A stretch of DNA of 64,000 nucleotides from Lineus longissimus (Eukaryota; Nemertea; Pilidiophora; Heteronemertea; Lineidae). The notes below the pieces were generated by a model. The model was given only the letters and a program-made list of their open reading frames with translations. It was not told where the DNA came from and made no database searches. This document shows, piece by piece, positions 11,291 through 24,743 of this stretch (positions are counted from its first letter, which is position 1; every line of letters begins with the position of its first letter). Location of the stretch: assembly GCF_910592395.1 (NCBI RefSeq), contig NC_088315.1:9734501-9798500 (forward strand), read 5' to 3'. The translations under genes were made by a program, and so were the position numbers.

Positions 11291-14200
11291 CTGCACTGCA
11301 GGCAAATTGCAAGTTGTCAGTTCCATTCCAAATGAAATCAAGGTCGCACTTGGCAACATCCACCAACGAATTGAGGGCATGTAGCAGAGGGTGTCGATAC
11401 ATCCAACTGTTATCCTAAGATCTCCAGTCAACAAAGTCAAATTCCTCAACACACGAGACAGCATGAACTTCACAGCAGTGTGTGTACATGTTTAGTATGA
11501 AGTGCAAGAATGGCCAGAAAGAATGAGCACAGATGCTGATAATTTCATCAAAACAGGAAACCTATCACCTTTCCCCATTACAAAGTAGGCTATACTGTAT
11601 TATTAGAACAAGAGTCTTGAACTGCTCCAGTCTCTCGACTGTCGAAGAGAATAACTGAAATAAGCCAAGGAAAAAACATTCCAATTGCGGTAAAATCCTT
11701 TTTAGAACAGCTGATGCATTTCTATTTGAGAAGGGGGGCTAAACCTGCCTTTTCCTCAGTTCACCCTGGTCTTTTTTGCTAATTTCCAAAATCACCCTTT
11801 CAAATTCTTGGAGGTACTACTACAATAACGACACCTATGCAGCACTTTTGCCAGTGTTTGCCAACAAAAATTCGGGTAGGAGGTTGGTAGGGTTTTGAAA
11901 ATACTGATGACCTCAAGGAAAGCGACATGGCTCCACAACCTAGACAGTCCACTCAAAGTATTATTTTACTCCAGTTAACTAATTAAACCCAAGCTAATTA
12001 TCCATACTGTATCTGTCATTCTTAGTACTGCAATCATAAATTCTTTCCAGCATCTTATTTGATGGTGTATAAAAATAGTCCAGCTATTTTCAGCTGATCA
12101 ACAAATATCAATGATATCATCAATCATAAAGAGTTATTCTTGCATTATTTCATCACAAGTTCTCCCAGGGTTGAGCCCACCCTCATAATTATACCAGAAA
12201 CAAGTGGTGTAATCTCCGCAGTGATAAATTAGCAGAGATGAATGCACCTTTGATGGAGAGTTTTTCACCGCAAGTTGATAAAGACTTCGTCATGCAACCT
12301 TTTCAGAATACGCCAAAATATCCACAACCAATTACACATGGAATTGATGGAGAGTGCCTCCCAATGTTGCAATTTCTTCGTACTTGGAATGTGTTTATAT
12401 TATATTAGTTATCAATTCCATAAATCATAAAGATACATGCAAATGTACTAGGAGTCAAGAATGCACCTTCAGAGAAAATGAAAATTCCAGAGCAGACCTT
12501 TGATATTGGCCGACTTGTCAAACATGCACTAAGAACTCTCTGCAATGATTTCAGGTCTTTGATCAGCATCATCGTCATCTGATTCCCTGCACTCTTGAAG
12601 ATGTTGAACATACTGTCCTGTCTTCACCAAGGGAGATAAGATCTCTGCCTATCATCTTGTCCTTTATGTCATCAATCAATATCCCCTTGGGTTGCCCGTT
12701 TCTTAGAATGCGTTCAAAGGGAACGCCATCAGTGAATATTAACTCCACGATGACGATATTTTGTGAGAATTCCCTTTGCTCTGGTCTGAGTTCAAGTTAG
12801 TTGAGAGTTTATAGTCCGATTTCAAGAAATGCAGAGGTTATCATCTGATTTAACATGTTATCCCCCTTCTGACCTGACTGACTAACACCACTGGCTGTGA
12901 ACAAGCATGAAATAGAAATGAGGTATGTACCTAACAATATATGTATTAAGGACTGGCAATGTCTAAAACCAAGAGAAAACATTTTGATATTCACGATCTA
13001 TGATATCAACACACAAAAGCCTTGACGAAAGGGCTCTTCTAAACCCCAAAGAGACAGGGGAAGAGAGAACCCCCTTGGCTAACACTGTTTTATTTAAAGT
13101 GAAAGAACATGCTCTGTGTTCATTTACACAGACCACTGCAACATCTCGTGCACTTTCTAAGCTCTAATAAGATGAGCAATGGCTTTTTAAATGCAATTTT
13201 GTCTTAAAATAACCATTATCGTTTTAATTCGAAGTCACTTGTGGGTAATGGATTTAAAACCCGAGGCTCATGCAAGAAGGATGAAGTAACTTCAAAGCAG
13301 ATACTGTGAAACATGAAGAGTAAGCAAAGCTAAAATTTGGCGACTTTGGTGGTAGACTACATATTATTGTGTTTGCTGCCTAACTAATCAAACAGAAACC
13401 ATGCTAAGCTACTATTTACATCCAATGAAGAAACATATACTGTCAACTCCTTTATTTTCACTGCCTAATATTTTTGTGATTTTCGCCAAAGGGTCGAACC
13501 AATCATTATTGGCATGAAAAGAAATCACATAATCATATAATCATAACTTCATCTATTCACATTAAATTAAATTAAATTAAATTGAATTAAAAGGTAGTGA
13601 GATCTAAGAGGAAATTTTTGCTAAAATTTAGGGCTGCGAATATAAAGGTGTCTATAGAATCAGTGTTTGGAAAGAATGTCAAGCACAGACGAGGCAACCT
13701 CCATGTCAGTCTCTTGGTTCCACCACTTTACACATCAAAGGAATAGTCCCAGTCCCCCAAGGCGCTATGACAGGTTTTTAAATATCATATAGACATGTAT
13801 GATACTATCACATTCTGCTTTTTAGCTCAGAGAATGTTATTCTATCCTTGGTGTACCAGCACAAGATCAAAGGAGTCACTTTAGTTGCCTTAGGTGGTAT
13901 TCTGGTTTACTAACAAGCTCTTTTATAATTCAGTAGCAAGAATGAAATATTATCTTGATATTACATATAGCTTTTATCAGCAATGCGTATCTTGTAACAT
14001 GCAGAGTACTTGTGATTTGGTTGCACTCGTCAGAAAGTCACTCAAGAACTGAAGAGGACATCAGTCAGAATCCATGGCGGTCAATTGATACTGCGACCAG
14101 CAGTTCAGATATCCCCTCTGGCTTAGGCAGTTTTAGCACTAGCAGCAACCCACCGCATGTGATGGCCAGTTAAATTTGCCCAAACTCAAGGTTTACAATA

Positions 14201-14483
14201 TCAAAGCTAACTTTGCCGACAGAATCTTTATGAACATCACTGACAAAACGTTCCCCAACCAATCCCAGGCACTGCTGTATTATATTGACCGACAGTACTG
14301 AATCACTCTGGCGATACTGATTGGCTCCTCAACATTGACCCAAAGACTAGCAAAAGCTACAGCCAGTCTGGCACTGATCTTTGGTTCAGAATGTGTGTAT
14401 GTCCATCATATAGACATCAACAAGTGTAAATCAAACTATTGGTAGTAAAGCAATTCTGTATACAGCATCATTTACATCAGCTC
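11291..14483. other. No supported gene
   Basis: Long AT-rich stretch. It holds a short (TTAAA)n tract at about 13561-13590. No exon, RNA gene or transposon terminus was recognised. Confidence 0.4.
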
Positions 14484-15345
14484 TAGGTTGAAGAAAGCGC
14501 TCTGTTGAAAAACTGCTCTCTGTTTAAGAAATGCTCTATGTTGAAGAAGCGCTCTGTTGAAAAACTGCTCTCTGTTTAAGAAATGCTCTATGTTGAAGAA
14601 GCGCTCTGTTGAAAAACTGCTCTCTGTTTAAGAAATGCTCTCTGTTGAAGAAAGCGCTCTGTTGAAAAACTGCTCTCTGTTTAAGAAATGATCGATGTTG
14701 AAGAAAGTGCTCTGTTGAAAAACTGCTCTCTGTTTAAGAAATGATCGATGTTGAAGAAGCGCTCTGTTGAAAAACTGCTCTCTGTTTAAGAAATGATCTA
14801 CGTTGAAGAAGCGCTCTGTTGAAAAACTGCTCTCTGTTTAAGAAATGCTCTCTGTTGAAGAAGCCCTCTGTTGAAAAACTGCTCTCTGTTTAAGAAATGC
14901 TCTCTGTTGAAGAAAGCGCTCTGTTGAAAAACTGCTCTCTGTTTAAGAAATGCTCTCTGTTGAAGAAAGCGCTCTGTTGAAAAACTGCTCTCTGTTTAAG
15001 AAATGATCTATGTTGAAGAAGCGCTCTGTTGAAAAACTGCTCTCTGTTTAAGAAATGATCTATGTTGAAGAAGCGCTCTGTTGAAAATCTGCTCTCTGTT
15101 TAAGAAATGATCTATGTTGAAGAAGCGCTCTGTTGAAAAACTGCTCTCTGTTTAAGAAATGATCTATGTTGAAGAAAGCACTCTGTTGAAAAACTGCTCT
15201 CTGTTTAAGAAATGCTCTATGTTGAAGAAAGCTCTCTGTTGAAAAACTGCTCTCTGTTTAAGAAATGCTCTATATTGAAGAAAGCGTTCTGATGAAAAAC
15301 TGCTCTCTGTTTAAGAAATGCTCTATGTTGAAGAACTGCTTTGTT
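14484..15345. repeat. 52/53-bp minisatellite of three 17-18-bp subunits
   Basis: About 16 units. Each is built from three related subunits: TGTTGAAGAAGCGCTC, TGTTGAAAAACTGCTCTC and TGTTTAAGAAATGCTCTA. A 17-18-bp ancestor was therefore tripled before the 52-bp unit was amplified. Some units carry GAAAGCGCTC, giving 53 bp. The array ends about 170 bp from a predicted minus-strand exon. Confidence 0.95.
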
Positions 15346-15515
15346 AAATAAAACTAAACATCAGTGCTGCCCAGCAATCACCTGATCGCATGACTCCTTG
15401 AGAAAACAGAGAGAAGATAAAATCTTTGCATATCTTTTTTTCAGTTTTGCTAGAATATATTGGTGAAACAGGTAGGATTTTTTTCTTGGATGAAAATAGC
15501 TTTCTTTACACTTAC

Positions 15516-15588
15516 CTGACGTTCACTCCACCGGTTTCTAAAGGAACCAATAGGTGGCAGCAAGTCATGGAGTTGGGGGTCTGTTTGA
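15516..15588 (-). CDS. Predicted exon downstream of the WW exon
   Basis: Minus-strand exon candidate of 73 nt with a consensus donor (CGTCAG, then GTAAGTG) and a U-rich acceptor ending AAGCAG. It needs one base to complete a codon from the previous exon, which is exactly what the WW exon at 23772-23873 leaves. The joined frame continues without a stop as QTDPQLHDLLPPIGS then FRNRWSERQ and ends in phase 0. These residues are not the canonical second-WW linker of ARHGAP39, so this could be an invertebrate-specific or alternative exon, or a chance frame. The assignment to the same gene rests on strand and phase only. Confidence 0.35.
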
Positions 15589-16367
15589 CTGCTTAGTAAC
15601 AATATTATAAATACATAATAAAATATAAATTTAGAGATTTAGTTGTTCTTAAGTTGATAATCAGACATCACGAAAAGTCACATGACTGAGTGATCGAGTG
15701 ACTCCAAACGTAGTGGCCCACTGGTATCCGAAGTCATCACAGAGTTATTTTTCCCCATTTTGAAGAATCTTCCCACATTATCAGCCATTCCTGTTGGGAA
15801 TAATTGTTTCCCCAGGAAATCATCAATTCATGTGAACAATGTAATTACGGACTATTATAGCCCGTGATCCACCAGGATTCATTCTCATTTTTGCTCATCA
15901 TTTCCTCATGTCATTGCGTCGACCTCCACTGGTTTCAAAGAAGTGGCGTTTTCCAGTGGATAATTGGTAACCGGCTTGCTGGCTGCGGCGAACAACAATC
16001 TCTCATGCCTTGGACTCATAAGTTGACAGTTTACCGGACTGGCTCCAGATTCTATCACTAAGGCAGTTGCTCTCTACCAATCAGCACCACTCCTAATTGG
16101 GCGAGGAGATCAACTGCTGTGATTAACTGCCTGTGTGGAAAAGCCAATGATGTATACTGTGGAGCAAGGCTTTGCAAGGGGATTGCCAACAAAAGGCATC
16201 CTGACCTTCAAGTTTTGGACCATTCCTGCCGACCTGGACTCTGTTAAACCAATGAATGGAGGTCACGAACAGAGTACCTCTGATGGTTGAGAATGGCAAA
16301 GAGTAACCACTGATAAACCTACAAAAACAGTGAAATATTTTTCTTAATCCTGGGGTAATCATACCAA
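15589..16367. other. No recognisable feature
   Basis: Non-coding by eye. If the neighbouring exon calls are right, it is intron of the ARHGAP39-like gene. Confidence 0.35.
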
Positions 16368-16516
16368 GCTGTCAGGGCCGGATCCAGAAGCCGGCCTAGG
16401 AGGGGGCGTGCACCACATTTCTCATCAAAATTCCTGGTGTGTTCCGAAATTTCACGCTCAAATAGGGCGGTAGCATTCATCTGCTGCGCTCGCCCCTTGG
16501 ATCCGTGCCTGGCTGT
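16368..16516. mobile_element. hAT-like 139-bp MITE
   Basis: Inverted ends CAGGGCCGGATCCAG (16373) and TTGGATCCGTGCCTG (to 16511) match with few mismatches. The element is flanked by direct repeats GCTGT at 16368-16372 and 16512-16516. CAGGG-type ends with GGATCC in the terminal repeat are common in animal hAT-like MITEs. The 5-bp flank is shorter than the usual 8-bp hAT duplication, so the superfamily is tentative. Confidence 0.6.
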
Positions 16517-16986
16517 ATTCCTGAATCCCTCAGAACGAATTACTTTGGGTGACTTCTCTCCATAGTTATGTTACAGCGATGTCACAACGATCCAACATGG
16601 CCTTTAACTGCAGCCATTTTGTTGTGGGCTACATATCAATTTATCAGAATGTCAGACATTGCTATATGCATCAAGTACTTTGATATGTATCATGTACATC
16701 AACGCCAGCAATGTGTGGGATTTCAAACGCATCAAACATGCGCCGTGCACCCGATCTGTATTGGAAAAACATGAGGAATCATGCTTGTAGCACTTCTCTT
16801 GTTTGCAGTACAATTTACTACAAATCAATAGAGTTTCTCCCCACACATAAGAATCGAGGATGTGCAATGGAATGGAGACTGGTGTATTTGATACAGGTTG
16901 AACCAAAACACTTAAAGGCGTTTACTGCTCATGTCCATTGTATTTTCTTGTGTTTCAGGTAAACAGATACAAACACTGCTGTTATT
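16517..16986. other. No recognisable feature
   Basis: AT-rich, with overlapping chance frames on both strands and no motif. Confidence 0.35.
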
Positions 16987-17346
16987 ATGCACACAAAATT
17001 CACAAATTTCCTAGTGTTAATCTGTCTATGCAACAGCATTCTTGAAATCGATATTTCGCACCTATTTACAAAATTGGAAATTCAGCAACAGCAACTGACC
17101 CCTCCCTCCCCTGACGTCTCCAAGACCTTGAAGATTAGGGCCCTCGGGAAGAAATTGATTTTCTGCCCCAAGAGAGCCTACTGCGCCCCGCCTCCCATGA
17201 CCAATAAGTTCAATACGGCCTTGCATTTGAAAAAAGACCAAGCAATAACATCACAAAGAAAGCAGACTGATCGGGACCACCCTCAAGAGGTTTTTCGGAA
17301 TCTCAAATTTCTTAAGGGGATGTCTATTTTCATAAAAAAGCCCTAA
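16987..17346 (+). CDS. Possible small secreted protein, 119 aa
   Basis: An uninterrupted frame from ATG to stop. The N terminus MHTKFTNFLVLICLCNSILE looks like a signal peptide: short basic start, hydrophobic core, small residue near position 17. Residues about 50-80 are GC-richer at third positions than their surroundings. They contain RALGKK, a possible amidation and dibasic cleavage site, and two cysteines in CPKRAYC. This layout would fit a small secreted or neuropeptide-like precursor. I recognise no family, and a chance frame is at least as likely. It lies antisense to the presumed minus-strand gene. Confidence 0.2.
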   Translation: MHTKFTNFLVLICLCNSILEIDISHLFTKLEIQQQQLTPPSPDVSKTLKIRALGKKLIFCPKRAYCAPPPMTNKFNTALHLKKDQAITSQRKQTDRDHPQEVFRNLKFLKGMSIFIKKP

Positions 17347-19624
17347 AAGGGGGGAGTATGCATTGGTCAAAAATCCTTTAGACAGATTCTCGAAAGTTCA
17401 GGAATCTGAGGTTTCTCAAAAACTGAACATAACCTAAGGTTTCGTGTAAGCTCAACAAACTTTATTTCTAAGAGAATAATCCTCCTTCGTGACTTCACGT
17501 TGCTTGAGACATTTCATCAATTACATTGAGTAATTAGTAAGTTGAAACTATAATCCTTTGACAAGTTGATTTACGGTTTCATTCTAAAAAAATGTCAATG
17601 ATTGCTTGCGTGTGAGATATGGCATGCACTGGGGGAGTTTAGTGGCATTGAGTGCATGCGAAGTCTGTAATAAATAGGCAAGCAGAAGGAGTTACTGGGG
17701 AGATGACAGTGGTTACTCCTGTTCCTCCTATCTTGGCCAGATTTCTCAACCTGGATGCAGGTCCTTCCTTACGTCTTTGCCTCCTGTTTTTATTTCTTAT
17801 TTCAGTATTACACTCTGTTATACACCTACGACAATCATGCATGATTGATAACAATCAACTTGAGTCACCTTCCGTGCTGTCAGCTCCTACACAATCTTGA
17901 CTGATCACTCCCCCAGGAGGACGACATCACTGCCAAGTAAACCGGTCCAAAAGACGCGCCGCCCTGATGGAATAGCTGATTGCGACCATGTACTCTAGGA
18001 TTTGATTCAGATTATCTATGATTACGTGGCGGCGAGAGTTAATTAACCCTTGGCTCCCTTGAAGAGCTTGTTGTCACTCCCTAGACTTTATCCGTCACCC
18101 CATCAGTATTTTCAACCTTCTGACTGGATAGCACTGACAGCTTTGAATGAAAGTTCATCTCATGTTGATGTTAAGAGTTTGGACCAGGGCATGGACAATT
18201 ACTGTGCTAATTCTTGCAGGACTCGTTAAAAAGTTTATTCATTTCTCAATGCAGTCAATGAATTGTGCATTGGCAATCACTTTCAAAACTAATGATATTT
18301 ACTCGGACACCTATTCCAAATAAGGAGTTTGTACTCATGATTGAATCCCTTTACCGGAGTAGGAATTAATCTGCAATCTGCAGCATTAACAAAATCACTG
18401 AAGCAACCAACCAAACAGCCAGGCAGTTCTTTTTTTCTGATTTTTCACACAGATGGGAAATGTTACCTGACACGGATGTCAGAGTACCCATGCTTACCTC
18501 TCCTAGGATTACACAATCATGACCAACCATTCCATTCACTTCTTTCTGCATATTGAATGACAATACAATCAGCCCAACGAGAACTGACCATCAGTTGATT
18601 TCGTCGAGATATCACAATTATCAGAGCGATAACTTTGCATTATTCCTTTCCCTTCATCAGTTTGGATATGAGATTCTTATCTCCATGGTCACTGTCAATG
18701 ATAATGAGCATACGGTTGTAATGCCCCAAAACATTCTTAGATTTTCACTATCAGTATAAGGGAAGCTCAACTAGGAGATTCTTTGTAGTTTTTAATGACG
18801 CAAGACATTTCACTGAGAATGATGATCATTATCTCAGATCCTATGTGGGACTGCCTCAACCCCCTTTGACATGCAGAGAGTCAAGCAGAGACTCCCTCAA
18901 ACAAACTCATGGGACTGCTTGACTTATTTGGTGAGATGGGTTAAAAAGACGTGGTATATTCTAAGCCTTGGAATAGGAAATTAGTCTCTCAAGTTCCACG
19001 AAACTACTTGATCTATATTGTCATTTTTATTCAGGAAAAGGATGGGATCCATGAAGAGCACTGAGCATCCTGTATCATGATAATCATTTACGCAGCAAAA
19101 CTGAATATCTATTCCAAGGATTTGAGAACACGTGGTTAGTTCAGATCATTGACCCTAGGTGTCTCTACCTGGCGCAAAGCTTTACAACCATACACTTGGT
19201 CTATGTACTTGTTGTTCATATCATAAAATCAACTAATAATAATTTATAGAGAGCTTGGTAATTTTTTTTTAAAACCTCACTTATTTTTTTGACCCTCTGT
19301 AATCAATCCCTTATGCATACAGATACGTTTCTTTTTGTAGCATAATTTCAGTGCAGTCATTGCAATTCGTCTGAAGGAGTCTGATTGTGTCGTCAGAGGC
19401 TAGGATTTTAAAATTGGACAACAGATGCCAGACGTCTTAAACAATACACAGATTTATAACTACCCCTCATTCTTACTTAAACAATACACCCATCAAGTGA
19501 TCAAATGCTTGACAAAAGAGCAGCACAAGATTTATCTGAAGACCAGCGATAACCAAGTCAGATCTCGTAAATCTCACCATATTGCTTGCCTAATGTGCAC
19601 CTAATCCATTAAATCAATTCAATT
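17347..19624. other. No supported gene
   Basis: Non-coding AT-rich interval. A 48-nt minus-strand stretch at 18498-18545 has an acceptor (ATGCAG) and donor (GTAAGC) and one open frame, but its phase does not fit the WW exon. It is recorded only among rejected items. Confidence 0.35.
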
Positions 19625-20115
19625 CCTCGGGCAATGATGATGGCAGTCGTACCAGATATCCACTGGACGCGGTGGTTGACAAACACTTGGGCGCGCACAC
19701 GCAGGCTCGTGTGACAATTAACCCTACCAAGCTATTAGAGTTGGCTGTTTGGATATGTAAAGATCCGGTTGCAAATAATCTGGTCATAAAGCCAGCGATG
19801 GCGGCAGTCATACCAGATATCGCACTGGAATTGGCGATGGACAAATACATGGGCACACAGAGAAACCCAAGGTACTATCTACACTGACTTTCGTGACAAA
19901 TGTCCCTCCCAAGCTATGAGCCTGCTGTTCGGATGTAAAGAATCCGCTTCAGATTCCTCTGGCAATGATCTATCAGGACATAAAGCCAGTTATGCTGGTA
20001 GTCATATGCTATCTGACTGGACTTGCTGGTGGACCAAGGCGACGTCTACAGTTAGCTGTGTGGATGAGGAGAATCAGCTTCCAATTCAACTGGCAATGAC
20101 CTGGTCATAAAGCCA
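19625..20115. repeat. Degenerate tandem repeat, ~130-190-bp units
   Basis: About three diverged copies of a unit with GGCAATGA, GTCATACCAGATATC-like and CATAAAGCCAG blocks (the last near 19780, 19973 and 20101), plus a CCAAGCTAT block in two of them. Open frames here follow the repeat and are not counted as genes. Confidence 0.5.
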
Positions 20116-20787
20116 GTTACATATTTCATAGAGAAGGACAAGGGTCACCCCTGTCTTCACCCAGAGCCAAAGTTTTTAAAATGTGGTCCAGAATTTCCAG
20201 ACAGGTCAATAAACAGAGAGCCAATGCCTCAAACACTTCTTGGGAATCAAGCCCAACGTTGCCAGAACGTCAAACAAAATTACAGGATCTTGTATCTGGT
20301 TGCAGGAATTAATCTTCCAGCTTCTACCAAACATTATTCAAAGTCTTCAAAGGAGTCCTACCCAGTCATCATCAAGACAACATCTTCCACATTCCATAGA
20401 AACACAGCAGGGGGCAAACTGGATTACAAGAAATCGCCAGAACCAGGCGGATTGGCAAAGATCATCAAGGACGTAATTATCATTGGCAACAGTGTCACTT
20501 GGAATAACCACATCCGCTTGATTCTACTCGCACTTCTAGAAACGGATCAATTGATAATCATAAGGCTGGGAAGGGGAATTCAACAGCAGAGAGGGAGTAC
20601 CCGCAGGGTTGAGTGCCAGGCTCACACAGCTAGCATCTACATGAAGTGCATCCCAGCCAGGAAGGGATGCCCAAATCAATAGAAAGCTACAGGACTGGCG
20701 CAGGGGAAATGACCTCTTCCATGATCCTGCTGATGGTATGAGTATTTCAGTATGAATGTATATCAGCAACGACAGCCGCCTGAGAGC
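20116..20787. other. No supported gene
   Basis: A 152-codon plus frame (20224-20682) and a minus frame overlap here. Neither has domain-like composition or context, so both are treated as chance. Confidence 0.4.
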
Positions 20788-21255
20788 TTAAGCCCGCAGC
20801 ACACTAGCCGCCAACTTTGGCGACAAGAAGCGTTCGGCTCACGCCTCTCGACGCCAAAGTTGGCGGCCAGTGGATCCCGGTCAGAGCACACCTGCCCAGA
20901 ATTGGCGTCCAGTAGCGTCTTTTCTGCCACTTTAACCCATCCTGGGCCATGCAGCGCGAAATCATGTGACATCAAGACGCAAGCTGATTGGCCATAGCCT
21001 CACCGCCGACGCCAAGTCAGGCGGCAATCTGTAGCACACCTGGCTTCTTCTTGCGTTCAAACGCGGCTACACGCGCCAAAAATCCAACATGTTAGATATT
21101 TGGCGTTTAGTTGCGGCAAGTGGCGGCAAGTGGCGGCAAGTGGCGTTCGCCGACGCCGTTCGTAGCAGACTAGGGATTTTTCAGGCGTTCAGGACTCTTG
21201 CGGCAAAAAACGCCTGGGAACGCCGAAGTTGACGGCTAGTGTGCTACGGGCTTAA
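20788..21255. mobile_element. TTAA-flanked 460-bp MITE
   Basis: Both ends sit in TTAA (20788-20791 and 21252-21255). They carry about 33-bp inverted repeats: GCCCGCAGCACACTAGCCG inward on the left, and GCCCGTAGCACACTAGCCG as the complement of the right end. The interior is GC-rich, with palindromic CGCCAACTTTGGCG blocks and three tandem AGTGGCGGCA units at about 21119-21148. TTAA target duplication is the hallmark of piggyBac-type elements. The termini are not typical piggyBac, so the class is tentative. Confidence 0.75.
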
Positions 21256-21623
21256 GGCATCTGCTGCAATCATGATGAATACCTCCTCTTTGCGGCAGTG
21301 CACACACAAGACAGATAGCCAATATTTGAAACAAAATGCACCCATAAAGAATCTGGTGTAATAGGCAAACACTTGGAGGCAATGCTAACATTGTTTGCAA
21401 CCAATGCTAACATAGCGAGCATTAGCAACAGAAAGCTACAAATGGATTCACATGATGAAAATTAGCAACTTATCGTTTTCTTGAATCGATATGTGATGCC
21501 TCCGAGGAAATTTCGACACTTGAGAGTTTATTGGACCCTACACAATGGTTTCTTCTATATAGATTTTGTAATGTACCAGTATGCAAAATTAATGTGTATC
21601 TTGTAGTTCCAACTGAGTAATAT
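21256..21623. other. No recognisable feature
   Basis: Short AT-rich spacer between two transposon relics. Nothing else seen. Confidence 0.4.
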
Positions 21624-22023
21624 AAGCCTCACTTACACCACCTGAAAATGGACCACCAATCTTGGTTCGGGAACCAATGCCGCACCATCGAAAATCCACC
21701 AAGCGCTTACACCAGCGCTGCAGCTAGTTATAAAATCCGGCTACAGATGGCGCGCAAACAATAAATTGCATGCGCAGAAAGCGCCATTTCGAAAGCGCCG
21801 CCTGGAGCCGAACCATCTTACTAGCTAATTGCCGATCCATTTGCGCGTACACCACGACAAAGCCGAGCTTTTAACAAGCCGGGCGAATTTGGACCATCAA
21901 GCTTGGTGGGACAAATTCGCTCGGCAATTTGTATCGGCAATGGATTGCCGAACCAATTTGTTGCGGCAATGTGGTGGTGTAAGTGCAATTGGTCCACCAA
22001 TATTTCGTGGTGTAAGCGCAGCT
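21624..22023. mobile_element. ~400-bp MITE-like element with CTTACACCAC ends
   Basis: The left end reads AGCCTCACTTACACCACCTG. The complement of the right end reads AGCTGCGCTTACACCACGA. Further copies of CGCTTACACCA or its complement occur inside (about 21707, 21975 and 22008), as do GGACCACCAAT and its complement. The repeated, mutually inverted blocks suggest a foldback or MITE element. No clear target duplication could be fixed. Confidence 0.5.
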
Positions 22024-22190
22024 ATTGTTAGCAAGCCGGCGTAAGTCATGTAACCTGCCAAAAACTAATGCGCACCTTTCAAAGTTAATTTTTGTTGTTA
22101 TTCGCCAAACCGATCTTTGTTGCTATTTGCTGACGATTTGCATTGAATAATTCGGAGAGGATTCCTTATTGGTAGGCTTTTGTTAGGTAA

Positions 22191-22354
22191 TACAGTGACA
22201 CCTCCCCTAGTGGACACCTCTCTATTAAGGACACTAGTTTTGGTCCCAAAGTGGTGGTTTTCATTCAATTTGACCTCTCTAATCAGGACACATCTCTATT
22301 AAGGACAGCATATGTCAGTCCCAAGAGTCTCCTTGATAGAGAGATTCTACTGTA
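22191..22354 (+). mobile_element. TA-flanked 163-bp MITE, copy B
   Basis: Same family as 7295-7458, in the same orientation: TA, CAGTGACACCTCCCCTAG at the left, then CTCTCTATTAAGGACACT and TTTGACCTCTCTAATCAGG, ending GAGATTCTACTG and TA. Several private substitutions. Confidence 0.85.
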
Positions 22355-22570
22355 CCGTTTTTTAATCACACTGGTTTTGCCCAAAGATCACACATACTGC
22401 ATGCACTTGTCAAGCCAAGACCATTGCCAATACCCCTTTAATCTAGACATTCTCTGCTCCACTGGATCAATTTGATCACACTGTACAATACATTCCAATA
22501 TTGCAGATGAATATTTCATGGAGTACAGTCAAGCCGAAAGCACTTTGATATAAAGAGTAGTGGTATACAT

Positions 22571-22700
22571 ATAGAGGAGTGGTGTAGCATATAGAGGAGT
22601 GGTGTAGCATATAGAGGAGTGGTGTAGCATATTGAGGAGTGGTGTAGCATATAGAGGAGTGGTGTAGCATATAGAGGAGTGGTGTAGCATATAGAGGACC
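22571..22700. repeat. 20-bp minisatellite, six full units
   Basis: ATAGAGGAGTGGTGTAGCAT is repeated six times in phase (one unit has ATTGAGG), plus a partial seventh. Very low divergence indicates recent expansion. All three minus frames stay open across it by chance. Confidence 0.95.
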
Positions 22701-23908
<1,208 letters not shown>

Positions 23909-24011
23909 CTATACATAAAGTTTACAAAAGTTGGGAGGGGGGGATATGTCAGAAAAAGTCAATGGTAGCAGCAAAACACTTTAACATTGAACCACTCGTT
24001 GACGTCCGTTA

Positions 24012-24175
24012 TACAGTGAAACCTTCCTTAGCGGACACCTCTCTATTAAGGACACTAGGTTTGGTCCCAAATTGGTTGCTTCCATTCAATTTGACCTCTC
24101 TTATCAGGACACCTCTCTATCAAGGACAGCACTTGTCAGTCCCGAGGGTGTCCTTAATAGAGAGGTTCTACTGTA
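24012..24175 (+). mobile_element. TA-flanked 163-bp MITE, copy C
   Basis: Same family and orientation as the copies at 7295 and 22191. Left end CAGTGAAACCTTCCTTAG, right end GAGAGGTTCTACTG, TA on both sides. It lies just upstream of the WW exon on the minus strand, so it is probably intronic. Confidence 0.85.
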
Positions 24176-24743
24176 CTTAAAAGATTGTGGGAAAAACGTT
24201 CAGTTGGCTATAGCCTAAACACGCAGCACGAATATCTATGCAATCCTCGATAAGAATACAGTACGGGTTAATTCATTTGCTTGCAAATTGTGGTGTGTGT
24301 ATAATGATGAAACAATCAAAAGGAGATAATCATTAATCTTGTGCAACGATACTGTCAGATCATGCTACGATTAATCAAATTTAGGTGCAAGTCCTGCTAA
24401 TCAAATTTCAACATTAAAGCAAACATTATACGAGCAACACAAAATGGCCCTACTGCCCCTCAGTCGGTATCGACGCAATTGATGCATTTCTGACCGGAAC
24501 CCCAAACCTTGCTATTGTCCACATGTTTATCAGGCCAAGTCTAGTGCACTGATCTGCGGCAGACTTGCAAACAGGATATGAGAAGGTTCATTTTCAACGC
24601 CCGAGAAAATGTAAAACAGAGGCTGAAACATTGGTTGTGCTAAATTCCCATTAATCACATGAATTAGTGATCAGGCTAACTTCAACTTGGGCTTAATTAG
24701 GATTTATATCACAAACAATTGTAACGGAGGTATTAATAGATAT
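24176..24743. other. No recognisable feature
   Basis: Presumed intron. No exon, RNA or repeat recognised. Confidence 0.35.

Noticed and set aside
18498-18545. 48-nt minus-strand exon between ATGCAG and GTAAGC
   Set aside because: Splice sites are fair and one frame is open (KEVNGMVGHDCVILGE), but joining to the WW exon in its required phase gives an immediate stop, and no other partner exon is known.
20224-20682. 152-codon plus-strand gene
   Set aside because: Composition looks random, an opposite frame is also open, and there are no splice or start signals of note.
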